From: Ignavibacteriota bacterium
GTDB lineage: Bacteria; Bacteroidota; Ignavibacteria; Tepidaquicellales; Tepidaquicellaceae
Length of the DNA: 64,000 bases
Reading direction: 5' to 3'
Assembly: GCA_026390735.1 (NCBI GenBank)
Contig: JAPLFJ010000004.1
Coordinates: 26,144 to 90,143, forward strand
The notes under the pieces: model-generated
Told to the model about the DNA's origin: nothing
The model's database searches: none
The model's input: only the letters and a program-made list of their open reading frames with translations
Position numbers and translations under genes: made by a program
Shown here: positions 17,965 through 26,354 of the stretch, one piece after another
Layout of the letters: each line of letters begins with the position of its first letter
Numbering within the stretch: the first letter of the stretch is position 1

Positions 17965-18413
17965 AATATTCACATCACCGTATATCGAATAAATATATTA
18001 TTATTAATCCCTTTTAGCAAGTCCAAATTGAATGCCTCCGAAGGTAAGACGGTTTTTGGAACTTCATCCGCAAATTTCAAAATTAACCCTGATTCACAAT
18101 GCTTTTTAGAAGTTTTAAAAGAATTAAGCCTTGGAGATAATGAAAGCATATATAATCAATTATACTATCAATTTTCGAAAAAATATATACTGGAATTTGT
18201 TATATATCTTGAAAATCAGTACATTTAGCCGTAATTTATTATTAAGTAAATCTTATACAAATATTTAAGAATATTTTAATGAGGAATCTTAAATTACAAA
18301 GTTACTCTACACAACACGCACTCTTTTATTTTCAAATAATTATATTACAATTAATAATATATATTTTAGTAAAACCTAAATTAAACAAAAGATTAATTTT
18401 ATAATACTTTAAT
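17965..18413. other. Intergenic region between rimP and the first secreted-protein remnant
   Basis: This stretch holds the candidate rimP promoter. On the plus strand there is an open run of about 66 codons (from a TTG at about 18030 to the stop at 18228) beginning LNASEGKTVFGTSSANF and ending VIYLENQYI. It has no good start site and no recognised homology by eye, so it is recorded as a possible remnant. The remaining part, from 18229, is AT-rich without features I can support. Confidence 0.5.
17990..18020 (-). promoter_or_regulatory. Candidate promoter of the rimP-nusA-infB-rbfA operon
   Basis: On the minus strand TTGC, 19 bases, TATATTTA, matching the spacing and boxes of the other Bacteroidetes-type candidates in the window. 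It would start a transcript about 20 bases before the hairpin at the rimP start. Confidence 0.4.
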
Positions 18414-18790
18414 ATGAAAACAGAAACAACTAAGCAGAGAACTAAAAGAACTAAGGTTTTATTTCAGGTAATACTTACAATCTTATTTCTTGTTTTTGCA
18501 TCTCCTCAAAGTATATTTCCACAGTGGATGAATCAGCTGTAGTAGTTAATGGTCCCGATGTTTACGACCTGAAGTTTTTTAATGAAAATACAGGTATAAT
18601 AACATCTCAACTACTGAATGTTTACAGCACGACTAATGGAGGTGACAACTGGGTATTGCTTGGTATTAAAATAAATATGCAGCAGTTGCAGAAAATAGAT
18701 AGCAATGCTATTTATGGTTGCGGTGCAAGATACAATGGAAATGGAATAAATGTATTTTCACAAACAAAAAGAATGATATTTATGAAATAA
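18414..18790 (+). pseudogene. Frameshifted and internally deleted T9SS-type secreted protein
   Basis: From ATG 18414 the first frame encodes a signal peptide (VILTILFLVFASPQSIFPQW) and stops at 18542. From about 18533 another frame continues with DVYDLKFFNENTGI and STTNGGDNW, which match the start of the intact neighbour (VKDIKFFDANTGI, TTNGGNNW). After YGCGARYN it jumps directly to NVFSQTKRMIFMK, the last residues of the neighbour's sorting domain (VVFNKTKRMIYMK). So this is a copy with a one-base frameshift and loss of about 330 codons. A short secreted product is unlikely. Confidence 0.75.
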
Positions 18791-18837
18791 AAAGCAATGA
18801 CAATTTTAGAATAATAATAATTTAACTATTATAGGAT

Positions 18838-20160
18838 ATGAAAAAATACATAATAATACTTGCGTTAATGCTGTTTGGAGCAAGCAGCTCCTTTGGGCAA
18901 TGGATATATCAATCGTTGCCGGCGTATTACGAAGTTAAAGACATAAAATTCTTTGATGCGAATACGGGGATAATCATTTTAGGTTCAACTAATCCGGGTA
19001 TGTTAAAAACAACAAATGGCGGGAATAACTGGACGCTGTTTGATACAACTGTTTATTATTATGGATTGCAAACTATAGATAGTGTAACAATGTATGCTTA
19101 TGGACAAAGAACGAGCATTTACAGAATAAAAAGAACATTTGACAGAGGAATAACCTGGGATAGTGTTAGTGTTTCTTCGGCAAGGATGTTTTGGGATTTC
19201 TCCTTCGTAAACAAAGACACGGGCTGGGTGAGCGGTTTTAATGGTGATTATGTAATCTGGCGAACAACTAATGGTGGAGTAACACTTGTGCCACAGACAG
19301 GCGGTATTGGGAACGGTGCAATATTTTTCTTAAAGCAAAAAGTGAATGGAGAATATTACGGCTGGCAGAATAATTTCGATGAACTTTGGCGGACAACAAA
19401 CAGTGGGGTTAACTGGTTTCAGGTTACAGCTCCGGCAGCACCATATCTATTCTATATTCAGTTTGTAGATGGAAACACTGGTTGGTTTTCTGCCGGGTAT
19501 AACGGTATTTACAAAACAACAAACGGAGGATCAAACTGGGTAAATCAGCCTTTAGCTCCAGGAATCCCACAAATCATAAGCGGAATGACACATTTTATTT
19601 GTATCAATAAAGATACTATATATGGTATTGGTTCGGCTAAAATGCTACAAAATAGAGTAGTGGGAATAGTCTGGAAAACCACAAACGGTGGATTGAACTG
19701 GGGATATCAGCAACCGGATACAAATTATTATAATGGAGCATACGCTTCAATTGATTTTATAAATGCTAACTCTGGATGGGCGTATGGGGGTAACGGAGTT
19801 CATACAACCAATGGCGGTGGTGTAATATTATATCCTACTTATGTAATTAATAATTCAACGGAGATAACGAATTACGAAATGAAACAAAATTACCCAAACC
19901 CGTTTAATCCTGTCACTACCATTGAATTTAATCTTCCGAAAGTCTCGTACGTAAACCTTAGCATTTATGACATTACGGGAAAATCAATAATCAATGTAAT
20001 AAACGGGTTTTTACTTTCCGGAGGAACTCATAGGTACAGAATTGAAGAATTTGGAAAATTGAATCTTTCAAGTGGAACATATTTTTATAGGCTTGAAGCA
20101 AGAGATATAAATGGTGCTGTTGTTTTTAATAAAACAAAGAGAATGATATATATGAAATAA
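18838..20160 (+). CDS. Secreted Ycf48-like/BNR-repeat protein with T9SS sorting domain
   Basis: The 440-residue exported protein has a signal peptide (KKYIIILALMLFGASSSFG, cut near residue 20) and about six copies of a TTNGGxNW-type motif, as in the beta-propeller blades of Ycf48-like or sialidase-like proteins. The C-terminal 85 residues form a type A T9SS sorting domain, starting with NYPNPFNPVTTIEF and ending in GTYFYRLEARD then TKRMIYMK. It should be moved over the outer membrane and attached or released at the surface. The ligand is unknown. A decayed copy lies directly upstream, and larger proteins of similar design lie at 33265 and 40497. Confidence 0.85.
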   Translation: MKKYIIILALMLFGASSSFGQWIYQSLPAYYEVKDIKFFDANTGIIILGSTNPGMLKTTNGGNNWTLFDTTVYYYGLQTIDSVTMYAYGQRTSIYRIKRTFDRGITWDSVSVSSARMFWDFSFVNKDTGWVSGFNGDYVIWRTTNGGVTLVPQTGGIGNGAIFFLKQKVNGEYYGWQNNFDELWRTTNSGVNWFQVTAPAAPYLFYIQFVDGNTGWFSAGYNGIYKTTNGGSNWVNQPLAPGIPQIISGMTHFICINKDTIYGIGSAKMLQNRVVGIVWKTTNGGLNWGYQQPDTNYYNGAYASIDFINANSGWAYGGNGVHTTNGGGVILYPTYVINNSTEITNYEMKQNYPNPFNPVTTIEFNLPKVSYVNLSIYDITGKSIINVINGFLLSGGTHRYRIEEFGKLNLSSGTYFYRLEARDINGAVVFNKTKRMIYMK

Positions 20161-20187
20161 TTAAAGAACAAAGAAATATTGTAAAGA

Positions 20188-20274
20188 AAAGGGCGGAAGC
20201 TCAAAATGAAATACCGGCGAGGGTTTTTTCAAAATGAGAGAAATCTTATCTCTAAGATTTCCCACCCGCCCTTT
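20188..20274 (+). terminator. Long GC-stem structure downstream of the T9SS protein gene
   Basis: AAAGGGCGG and CCGCCCTTT pair over 9 bp and enclose about 69 bases. Inside is a second hairpin (GAAATCTT with AAGATTTC) and two copies of TCAAAATGA. A T-rich tail (TTTCATTTTT) follows, so termination of the upstream gene is the simplest reading, but the enclosed structure is larger than a terminator needs. Confidence 0.5.
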
Positions 20275-20396
20275 CATTTTTAAAATAATTTAAAAATAAA
20301 TGTATAGAAAGGAAAATCATTATGAGGTAAGACAAAAGTATTATACGCGAAATTAGATATCAGGAATTCTATTTATTAACTTAAAAATTTAAAAGC

Positions 20397-21044
20397 ATGA
20401 AAAATTTATTCAGGTTTTACTTTGTTGCGGCGTTAATATTGGGAAGTTTAATTTCTTACAATGATAGCAGTTCGCAAACTGGCAGGATGAGTAACAAGTT
20501 CTATCTGGGACCAATCAATACTTACTTTGTGGAGGCAATGCACAACGACATAATGTTTCCATGGTATTCAGAACTAAATTACAATATGATGCATAACTAT
20601 TCCTCTCATTCAGATTCATTGGGAGATTGGCTGGGAACAAATCAAAAAGACGGTGGATTCTTAGAGTCTTTGGGTGCTTACGATGTTTTTATAAATAATT
20701 CTATTTCTAAATGGAGTATCTATTCAGCGAGTAATTCATTAATCTATCAGCGAGAAAAAGTCGAAAGAGGCGGTTACGGACAAAGATCAACCTATCAGGT
20801 AGAATATGATTCTAATTACTGGTCTTCAAAATTCCCGCAGTATGGGTATAGAAATCCAAATACGGTAGGCAGAACAAAAACAGATGATGCCCTTTATGGG
20901 AATAACATAATTGTAAAGTATTGCATAGTAAACGTAGACGACACAGGAAAAGTTGTAAGCGGATTAATAGAAAATGCAGAGCAGGTTAATTTTTATTCTG
21001 TAATCCCTCCGAATGCTAACAGAAGCGGAGCACGATTATTTTAA
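20397..21044 (+). CDS. Secreted protein of unknown function
   Basis: The 215-residue protein begins with a signal peptide (FRFYFVAALILGSLISY) and is then rich in Asn, Ser, Tyr and Trp, as is common for surface proteins. There is no T9SS sorting domain, lipobox or recognised domain. Because many proteins of this type in related genomes are longer, it may be cut short, but no continuation in another frame was found beyond the stop at 21044. It is the third exported protein in a row on this strand. Confidence 0.65.
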   Translation: MKNLFRFYFVAALILGSLISYNDSSSQTGRMSNKFYLGPINTYFVEAMHNDIMFPWYSELNYNMMHNYSSHSDSLGDWLGTNQKDGGFLESLGAYDVFINNSISKWSIYSASNSLIYQREKVERGGYGQRSTYQVEYDSNYWSSKFPQYGYRNPNTVGRTKTDDALYGNNIIVKYCIVNVDDTGKVVSGLIENAEQVNFYSVIPPNANRSGARLF

Positions 21045-21051
21045 TTTCTCT

Positions 21052-21079
21052 CGTTACTACGCTCTAGCGTAGTAATGCA
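21052..21079. repeat. REP-like palindrome CTCGTTACTACGC...GCGTAGTAATGC
   Basis: A perfect 9-bp palindrome (TTACTACGC, TCTA, GCGTAGTAA) is flanked by CTCG and TGC. Its layout resembles the widespread intergenic repeats of the form CTCGTTCC...GGAATGC. There is no T-run on either side, so it is not a standard terminator. Confidence 0.5.
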
Positions 21080-21515
21080 AACAGATAATCCTCATATACC
21101 ACCATATTTAATATGTATATTTTATATTTGATATCCCTTAAAATTGTGTATTATCTGAAATCCCAAGAGGGAATCCCAATTGCAAATTTTTAATCCAATT
21201 ATCTATCATTTCTCGGGAACTTTTTTCAGCAAGCACTTGTTTAAACATTATAATGTATAATCAAATATACATATCGGATGATTCAAAAATCATCGGTTTT
21301 CATTACAATGATATGAAAATGCTCAAATGCTGTTTTTACAGTTTCTTACACTGACCCAATACACCTCTAATACACTACTAATCCACCAGAAATACAACTT
21401 ACTTGGTACTATCTTGGTATCATCTCCCTAATAACTTGCTCAAATCAAAGCATAATGCTGATTATGGCATTTATAAAATGCTTATTTGGAAGGTATAAAA
21501 ATGAACCCCTTTTTA
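21080..21515. other. Intergenic region between convergent genes
   Basis: These 436 bases follow the REP-like palindrome. I see no gene I can support. A 36-codon open run on the minus strand (21138-21248, beginning MFKQVLAEKS) has no family signal. The rest is AT-rich with short repeats only. Confidence 0.4.
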
Positions 21516-22286
21516 CTATTTCACTGATTTTATAACTTCAAGTATATCATTATGTATCTTTCCGTTCGATGCAAGTATTTCTTTATTATATACTGAATAT
21601 TTGTCTCCGTTAAAGTCTGTTACTATCCCGCCAGCCTCAGTTAATATTATGTAACCCGCAGCAACGTCCCACGCGTTTAAATTGTATTCCCAGAATCCGT
21701 CGAACCTGCCGCATGCTGTCCAGCAAATATCCAGTGCTGCAGAACCGAGTCTGCGAACAGGTATGTCCTTATTTACTATTGCCGCAAAAACTTCAACGGG
21801 TTTATTCGGATTGTTACTCGTATTGTAAGGAAATCCTGTTACGAGCAGAGATTTAGCGAAAGAAGTTTCATTCGATACCTTTATCTTCTTATCGTTCAGA
21901 AAAGCACCCTTTCCTTTTTCAGCAAAGAAGAGTTCGTTGCCGAATGGGTTGTAAATGCCGCCCATTACTATTTCACCCGCTACTTCTACTCCAATCGATA
22001 TGCAGCATATCGGGATTCCGTGTGCATAGTTAATCGTTCCGTCTATAGGGTCAATAATCCATTTCACGTCTGAAGCAGTATTAAGTGCTCCGATTTCTTC
22101 AGAAAGTATATTATGGTCAGGGAAATTATTACGTATGATTTCAATTATCTTTGCTTCAGAACGTTTGTCAACTTCAGTAACGAGGTTTGAAACAATGTCT
22201 TTGCTTTCTATTAAAAAGTCTTTCTGGAAATATTCTTTAAGAATAGTACTGCTTTCGTGAAGTGCTTTGTAAAGTATATTTTTCAT
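21516..22286 (-). CDS. suhB: Inositol-1-monophosphatase family protein
   Basis: A Mg-dependent sugar/inositol phosphate phosphatase of the FIG superfamily, likely hydrolysing inositol-1-phosphate or a related phosphate. The 256-residue length is typical. Metal-binding motifs are complete: EEIG with Glu near residue 63, DPIDGTINYAHG (about 80-91) and WDVAAGYIILTEAGG (about 201-215). It is the last gene of a four-gene operon and starts 5 bases after the MBL-fold hydrolase. The substrate cannot be fixed; nucleotide (CysQ-like) activity is an alternative. Confidence 0.9.
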   Translation of the reverse strand: MKNILYKALHESSTILKEYFQKDFLIESKDIVSNLVTEVDKRSEAKIIEIIRNNFPDHNILSEEIGALNTASDVKWIIDPIDGTINYAHGIPICCISIGVEVAGEIVMGGIYNPFGNELFFAEKGKGAFLNDKKIKVSNETSFAKSLLVTGFPYNTSNNPNKPVEVFAAIVNKDIPVRRLGSAALDICWTACGRFDGFWEYNLNAWDVAAGYIILTEAGGIVTDFNGDKYSVYNKEILASNGKIHNDILEVIKSVK

Positions 22287-22291
22287 ATTCT

Positions 22292-23062
22292 TTATTCTAT
22301 TGTAAATTCGAGTCCGTCGTACGCAAGCTGAATGTTCTCAGGTAATGTTGCGTTAGTTTCGTCGTTGTTTAAGTCGTGAGTAATATGCGTAAAGTAAGTC
22401 TGCTTTGGTTTCAACTTCAATGCAATATCAGTCGCCTCTTTCAGACTGAAGTGTGTAGGATGCGGAGAATGTCTTAACGAGTTAAGTATCAGCACATCGA
22501 GTCCGTGCAGCTTTTCCATCTCTGCATCGGGAATGAAACTGGCATCAGTGATGTAAGCAAACTTCCCTATCCTGTACCCGAATATTTTAATCTTTCCGTG
22601 CATCACTTCTATCGGCATTATCTTAACACCGTGTGCTTCGAATTCTTTATTCTCAAGATAGTTGAAATGCATAAGCGGAACTGCCATATATTTTATTAGT
22701 GTCTCATCGAGTGCATACCTGAAGGTTAGTTTTATTTCGTCGAGCGTTGGAGGATTGCCGTAAACATCCACAAACTTCTTATGTCTCTGATTAATCTGAC
22801 GTAAATCATCGAGACCGAATATATGGTCGACGTGATGATGAGTATAAAGAATTGCGTCAAGGTCTGTTACGTTTGCCCTTAATAACTGCTGTCGGAAATC
22901 TATTGAAGTATCTATTAGTATTTTCTTTCCCTGAGTTTCTATGTAAACTGAAGCACGCAGTCTTTTATCTTTCGGATTAGTTGACATACAAGTGTGGCAG
23001 GTACAGCCGATTATAGGAACACCCTGCGATGTCCCGCTTCCTAATACTACTACTCTTATCAT
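22292..23062 (-). CDS. MBL-fold metallohydrolase, PhnP-like
   Basis: A 256-residue metallo-beta-lactamase-fold phosphodiesterase-like protein. It has the start VVLGSGTSQGVPIIGC with CTCHTC, typical of the PhnP branch that binds an extra zinc there, and the metal motif THHHVDH (about residues 75-81), plus His134 in VMHGK and Asp in YITDAS. Family members cleave cyclic phosphates or nucleic-acid-like esters; the substrate here is unknown. It overlaps the upstream gene by 4 bases, which suggests coupled translation. Confidence 0.85.
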   Translation of the reverse strand: MIRVVVLGSGTSQGVPIIGCTCHTCMSTNPKDKRLRASVYIETQGKKILIDTSIDFRQQLLRANVTDLDAILYTHHHVDHIFGLDDLRQINQRHKKFVDVYGNPPTLDEIKLTFRYALDETLIKYMAVPLMHFNYLENKEFEAHGVKIMPIEVMHGKIKIFGYRIGKFAYITDASFIPDAEMEKLHGLDVLILNSLRHSPHPTHFSLKEATDIALKLKPKQTYFTHITHDLNNDETNATLPENIQLAYDGLEFTIE

Positions 23063-23364
23063 AATAACTTCTGCTGGCTTTCCTTATCTATCAACTCGCG
23101 AATGTTCGGTTTAAGATAAATTCCGTCAACTCCAATTTCAGAAAGATTCTTCGCAAGAAAATTAATTTTCTTCTGCGGCTCTATATTTCTGTTAAGCAGA
23201 AATAACTTTTGTTCGCGAAGCAGACAAAATCCGCCTTTAAAGAAACCTTTTTCAATTCTTACCGAATATCCAATTTGAGTATATACTTCAAGTAATTCCG
23301 TAATAACGATTTCCTGATTTTCTGTAACCTGTACGTCCTTCGCTTTCTTAATAACTTTACTCAT
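23059..23364 (-). CDS. Small protein of unknown function
   Basis: A 101-residue cytoplasmic protein with no family I recognise. It is predicted alpha/beta, with the segment FCLLREQKLFLLNRNIEPQK near its centre and a C-terminal helix. It overlaps both neighbours by 4 bases (the MBL hydrolase downstream, the membrane protein upstream), so it is very likely a real gene translated within the operon. Its tight fit suggests a shared role with the MBL hydrolase, but nothing in the sequence says which. Confidence 0.7.
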   Translation of the reverse strand: MSKVIKKAKDVQVTENQEIVITELLEVYTQIGYSVRIEKGFFKGGFCLLREQKLFLLNRNIEPQKKINFLAKNLSEIGVDGIYLKPNIRELIDKESQQKLL

Positions 23365-24014
23365 TTTAGGTATTCCTCTTTTAAATCATCTTCATCGTGC
23401 ATAAAATACTTGTATGAATATTCTTCCAGATGCTGTTTCTTTTCTTCTTCCAGTACTGCAAGACTTTTCTTCATCGGCTGAGTAACTGCAATCACAATAA
23501 TTGCATAATACGACAGTAATGCAATCCACGGCACACCTTTAAGGAATCCGATACGTTCACCGAATATTTTCAGTAAGCCGTCGTGCACAGGCGGATTGTT
23601 CAGGTATAATAAATAGAATTTAACGTCGAGGTATGAAGTATAGACTTCAACAGGTACGAATGTATAGAACAGAATAACACACATAAGAAGCCACGGATTC
23701 TCGCGCAGATTAAGTTTTGCTTTCTTCAGAAATATTACTGAGAATATTAATGTAGCTGTATAAGCACCCATAATCAGTAATGAAGAATGGGATAACATTC
23801 TGAATATCCAGTTTTCTTCATCAGGAGGAATACTCGTCCTGAAACTGAATTCATCGTAATTTAAAAGGTCGTTCCCGATCAAAGCACGAACATTAATCGC
23901 ACCGAGCCATACGACTGCCGATATTACCAAAAACGCTAACCAGAGTTTTGCTGTCTTATTCAATATAATAATTTGTTTTCGCTTAAAATTATTTAATTGA
24001 AGTGACACATTCAA
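23361..24014 (-). CDS. Four-span membrane protein of unknown function
   Basis: The 217-residue protein has about four transmembrane helices (near residues 24-46, 75-94, 105-123 and 160-178) and a charged C-terminal tail rich in Glu, Lys and Asp. An extracytoplasmic loop with FRTSIPPDEENWIFRM lies between helices 1 and 2. This resembles the small four-helix membrane proteins common in Bacteroidota, but no named family is recognised. It is the first gene of the operon leading to the small protein, the MBL hydrolase and the phosphatase. Confidence 0.7.
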   Translation of the reverse strand: MNVSLQLNNFKRKQIIILNKTAKLWLAFLVISAVVWLGAINVRALIGNDLLNYDEFSFRTSIPPDEENWIFRMLSHSSLLIMGAYTATLIFSVIFLKKAKLNLRENPWLLMCVILFYTFVPVEVYTSYLDVKFYLLYLNNPPVHDGLLKIFGERIGFLKGVPWIALLSYYAIIVIAVTQPMKKSLAVLEEEKKQHLEEYSYKYFMHDEDDLKEEYLK

Positions 24015-24109
24015 TTTAATAAGGTGTAAATCTTTTAAGAAATGATTTTGTTACATTATTACTTATTTAATCACTAAATTTGTTAAAATTAAACATAGTA
24101 TAGAAATAA

Positions 24110-25192
24110 ATGGAAGAAAAAATCAAGAAAATACTTTCCACAGTAAGTGAACCGTACCTGAAAAAAGGATTTACAGAACTTGGATTTGTTTATGAAATAT
24201 CGTTGAACGGTGATAAATTGAAATTACGGTTAGGTATAACAGACACTGAATACAATGATTTTCCCGGATTGAAGAACCGTATTGCAGTAAAAATAATAGA
24301 AGAGATTCCTGAGATAAAGAAAGTTGATGTGGATTTTATGCTTGGAGTTGTTAATCACGACAACAAACAGAAGACACTGGTACTGCCAAAGGTTAAGAAC
24401 ACTATAGCAATCGCTTCGGGTAAAGGCGGAGTCGGCAAATCAACTGTAGCAGCGAACCTCGCAGTATCGCTTACGCTTGAAGGTGCGAAAGTCGGACTGA
24501 TAGATGCCGATATATACGGACCGTCAATTCCTATAATGCTCGGTGCAGACGGAAGACCATGTATAGTGAAAGTCGGAGACAAGAACAAGATGCTGCCTGT
24601 TGAACAGTTTAACATTAAACTTATGTCAATAGGATTTTTAATAGAGGATAATTCAGCTGTAGTATGGCGCGGCCCGATGGCTTCAAGTGCACTGAAACAA
24701 TTTATGACAGAGGTTGAATGGGAAGAACTCGATTACTTACTTTTCGATATGCCTCCGGGAACGGGTGACATACAGTTAACATTAAGCCAGACAGTGCCTC
24801 TTACGGGTTCAGTTGTTGTTACAACACCTCAGGAAATAGCATTAGCAGACGCACGCAAAGGACATTTAATGTTTGAAAAAGTAAATGTACCGAACCTCGG
24901 CTTCATAGAGAATATGAGTTATTACTTAAAAGCAGACGGTGAAAAGGAATACATATTCGGACAAGGCGGCGGGAAGAAGATTGCCGATGAATTCGGAGTA
25001 AAACTTCTGGGTGAAATCCCAATCGACACAAACGTAAGGATTGCAGGCGATAGCGGCAAGCCGATAGTAATCGCAGACCCTGAATGTGAAGTAAGCAAAA
25101 TATTCAAGGATATTGCCAAGAAACTGATTCTTGAAATAAACGAGAGGAACATCTCACCTAAGAAAAATTCAGGACTTGAGATACTGATGTAA
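24110..25192 (+). CDS. Mrp/ApbC-type P-loop Fe-S carrier ATPase
   Basis: Cytosolic P-loop ATPase that carries and transfers Fe-S clusters to target enzymes. The 360-residue protein has an N-terminal MIP18/DUF59 domain (1 to about 85) and the ATPase domain with the deviant Walker A GKGGVGKST (about 104-112), DADIYGPS, and DMPPGTGD. The CxxC pair that binds the cluster in E. coli ApbC after the ENMS motif is absent (ENMSYYLKADGEKEY follows). The downstream NifU-like gene fits the Fe-S role, although a strong terminator separates them. Confidence 0.93.
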   Translation: MEEKIKKILSTVSEPYLKKGFTELGFVYEISLNGDKLKLRLGITDTEYNDFPGLKNRIAVKIIEEIPEIKKVDVDFMLGVVNHDNKQKTLVLPKVKNTIAIASGKGGVGKSTVAANLAVSLTLEGAKVGLIDADIYGPSIPIMLGADGRPCIVKVGDKNKMLPVEQFNIKLMSIGFLIEDNSAVVWRGPMASSALKQFMTEVEWEELDYLLFDMPPGTGDIQLTLSQTVPLTGSVVVTTPQEIALADARKGHLMFEKVNVPNLGFIENMSYYLKADGEKEYIFGQGGGKKIADEFGVKLLGEIPIDTNVRIAGDSGKPIVIADPECEVSKIFKDIAKKLILEINERNISPKKNSGLEILM

Positions 25193-25211
25193 TTTTATCT
25201 TTATAAAAATG

Positions 25212-25246
25212 AATGGTTACAGGATTATTCCTGTAACCATTTTTTA
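25212..25246 (+). terminator. Rho-independent terminator after the Mrp gene
   Basis: A perfect 12-bp stem (AATGGTTACAGG with CCTGTAACCATT) with loop ATTATT is followed by TTTTATT. It ends the mrp transcript 20-55 bases after its stop. Confidence 0.85.
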
Positions 25247-25284
25247 TTCATATCATTAAATAACCATTTTTATTAGATTTGTTT

Positions 25285-25524
25285 ATGAGCAGAGAATTAA
25301 ATTTAGAGAATATAGAATCAGTACTTAAGGGTATCCGTCCACATTTACAGGTTGACGGCGGTGACGTTGAAGTAGTAAGTATTGAAAGCGACTCAATCGT
25401 AAACGTAAGACTGCTTGGTGCTTGCAATACCTGTCCATTGAATTTAATGACACTGAGAGCAGGAATAGAAAGGGCTTTAATGCTTGAGTTTCCTCAGATT
25501 GTACGTATAGAGTCAGTCGCCTGA
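25285..25524 (+). CDS. NifU C-terminal-domain (Nfu-type) Fe-S scaffold protein
   Basis: A 79-residue Nfu-type protein that binds a [4Fe-4S] cluster between two subunits and passes it to target proteins. The family core LKGIRPHLQVDGGDVEVV is followed by the CxxC motif GACNTCP (Cys47, Cys50) and the closing IERALMLEFPQI. The ATG is preferred over an upstream TTG. It stands next to the Mrp gene, so the two probably act in one Fe-S maturation pathway. Its 3' end overlaps the convergent nucleotidyltransferase by 12 bases. Confidence 0.93.
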   Translation: MSRELNLENIESVLKGIRPHLQVDGGDVEVVSIESDSIVNVRLLGACNTCPLNLMTLRAGIERALMLEFPQIVRIESVA

Positions 25525-26193
25525 TTCTTCTGCCTGCTTAAGGTTTTCCGTCTTTCCTAAATCAATAAATACTGAATCCAATACATCAAACCCTTTTACA
25601 TGTTTCTTTTCTTCAAGATATACATCTAAAATATCCTTGTAATCATTCTTGTAATTAGCAGAGAAAATATCATTCGATATAATGTGCATTCCGTTGAAAG
25701 CGAAATAGTTTTCTTCCATCACATCGCTTTTGACTCTTCCTTTCAGATGAAAGTTACTATCAAACTCCAGGTACCTTGAAGTCTTTCTTTTCTGAACGGC
25801 GAGCAATGCAAACGGTTTAGTTGATTCGTATTCCCTTATCAGTAATTCAATGTTAAAGTTTGTAAAGACATCAACATTCAGAACAAGGAAGTAATCTTCT
25901 GACTGCAGATATTCCTTGGCGTTTAACACTCCCCCGCCTGTACCGAGGATATCTTCTTCTGCAATGACGACTATCTTAACACCGAAATCGATTTCCTGAA
26001 AGTACTTAATTAACCGCTCGCTGAAATGGTGAGCGTTAACTATGATTTCTTTTATGCCAATGGATTTCAGTTTCTCTATCTGGTAAGAAATCATCGTGCC
26101 GTTTTTAAACGGTACGAGTGCCTTGGGAGTTGAATCCGTAATCGGTTTAAGTCTTGTGCCGTATCCTGCGGCGAGTATCATTGCTTTGTTCAT
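25513..26193 (-). CDS. Sugar-1-phosphate nucleotidyltransferase
   Basis: A 226-residue NTP-transferase that joins a sugar-1-phosphate to a nucleotide. It begins with the signature KAMILAAGYGTRLKPIT and has PKALVPF, LGTGGGVLNA (about residues 83-92) and the metal Asp in LNVDVFTNF. The short, single-domain form without a left-handed beta-helix resembles MurNAc-1-phosphate uridylyltransferase (MurU) or mannose-1-phosphate guanylyltransferase-like enzymes. The substrate cannot be decided. It stands alone on this strand, divergent from nadA. Confidence 0.85.
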   Translation of the reverse strand: MNKAMILAAGYGTRLKPITDSTPKALVPFKNGTMISYQIEKLKSIGIKEIIVNAHHFSERLIKYFQEIDFGVKIVVIAEEDILGTGGGVLNAKEYLQSEDYFLVLNVDVFTNFNIELLIREYESTKPFALLAVQKRKTSRYLEFDSNFHLKGRVKSDVMEENYFAFNGMHIISNDIFSANYKNDYKDILDVYLEEKKHVKGFDVLDSVFIDLGKTENLKQAEESGD

Positions 26194-26354
26194 TGTGTAA
26201 ATTAGAAATCGCAGAGATAATTTGAAAGAGAATAAGGATGGACTTTATGGAATAGGTGCACCGAGAATGAAGTTTGAATTGTATTATCAACAATTTTACA
26301 AAATACATTTATTATTAGGCGGTAATATGATAATTTTGAGTAATTAAATAGAAT

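Noticed and set aside
17506..18010. Plus-strand open run opposite rimP
   Set aside because: It is antisense to the conserved rimP body; only the part beyond rimP was kept as a weak remnant.
21138..21248. 36-codon open run on the minus strand
   Set aside because: Too short, without a Shine-Dalgarno sequence or known family, in a region of decayed sequence.
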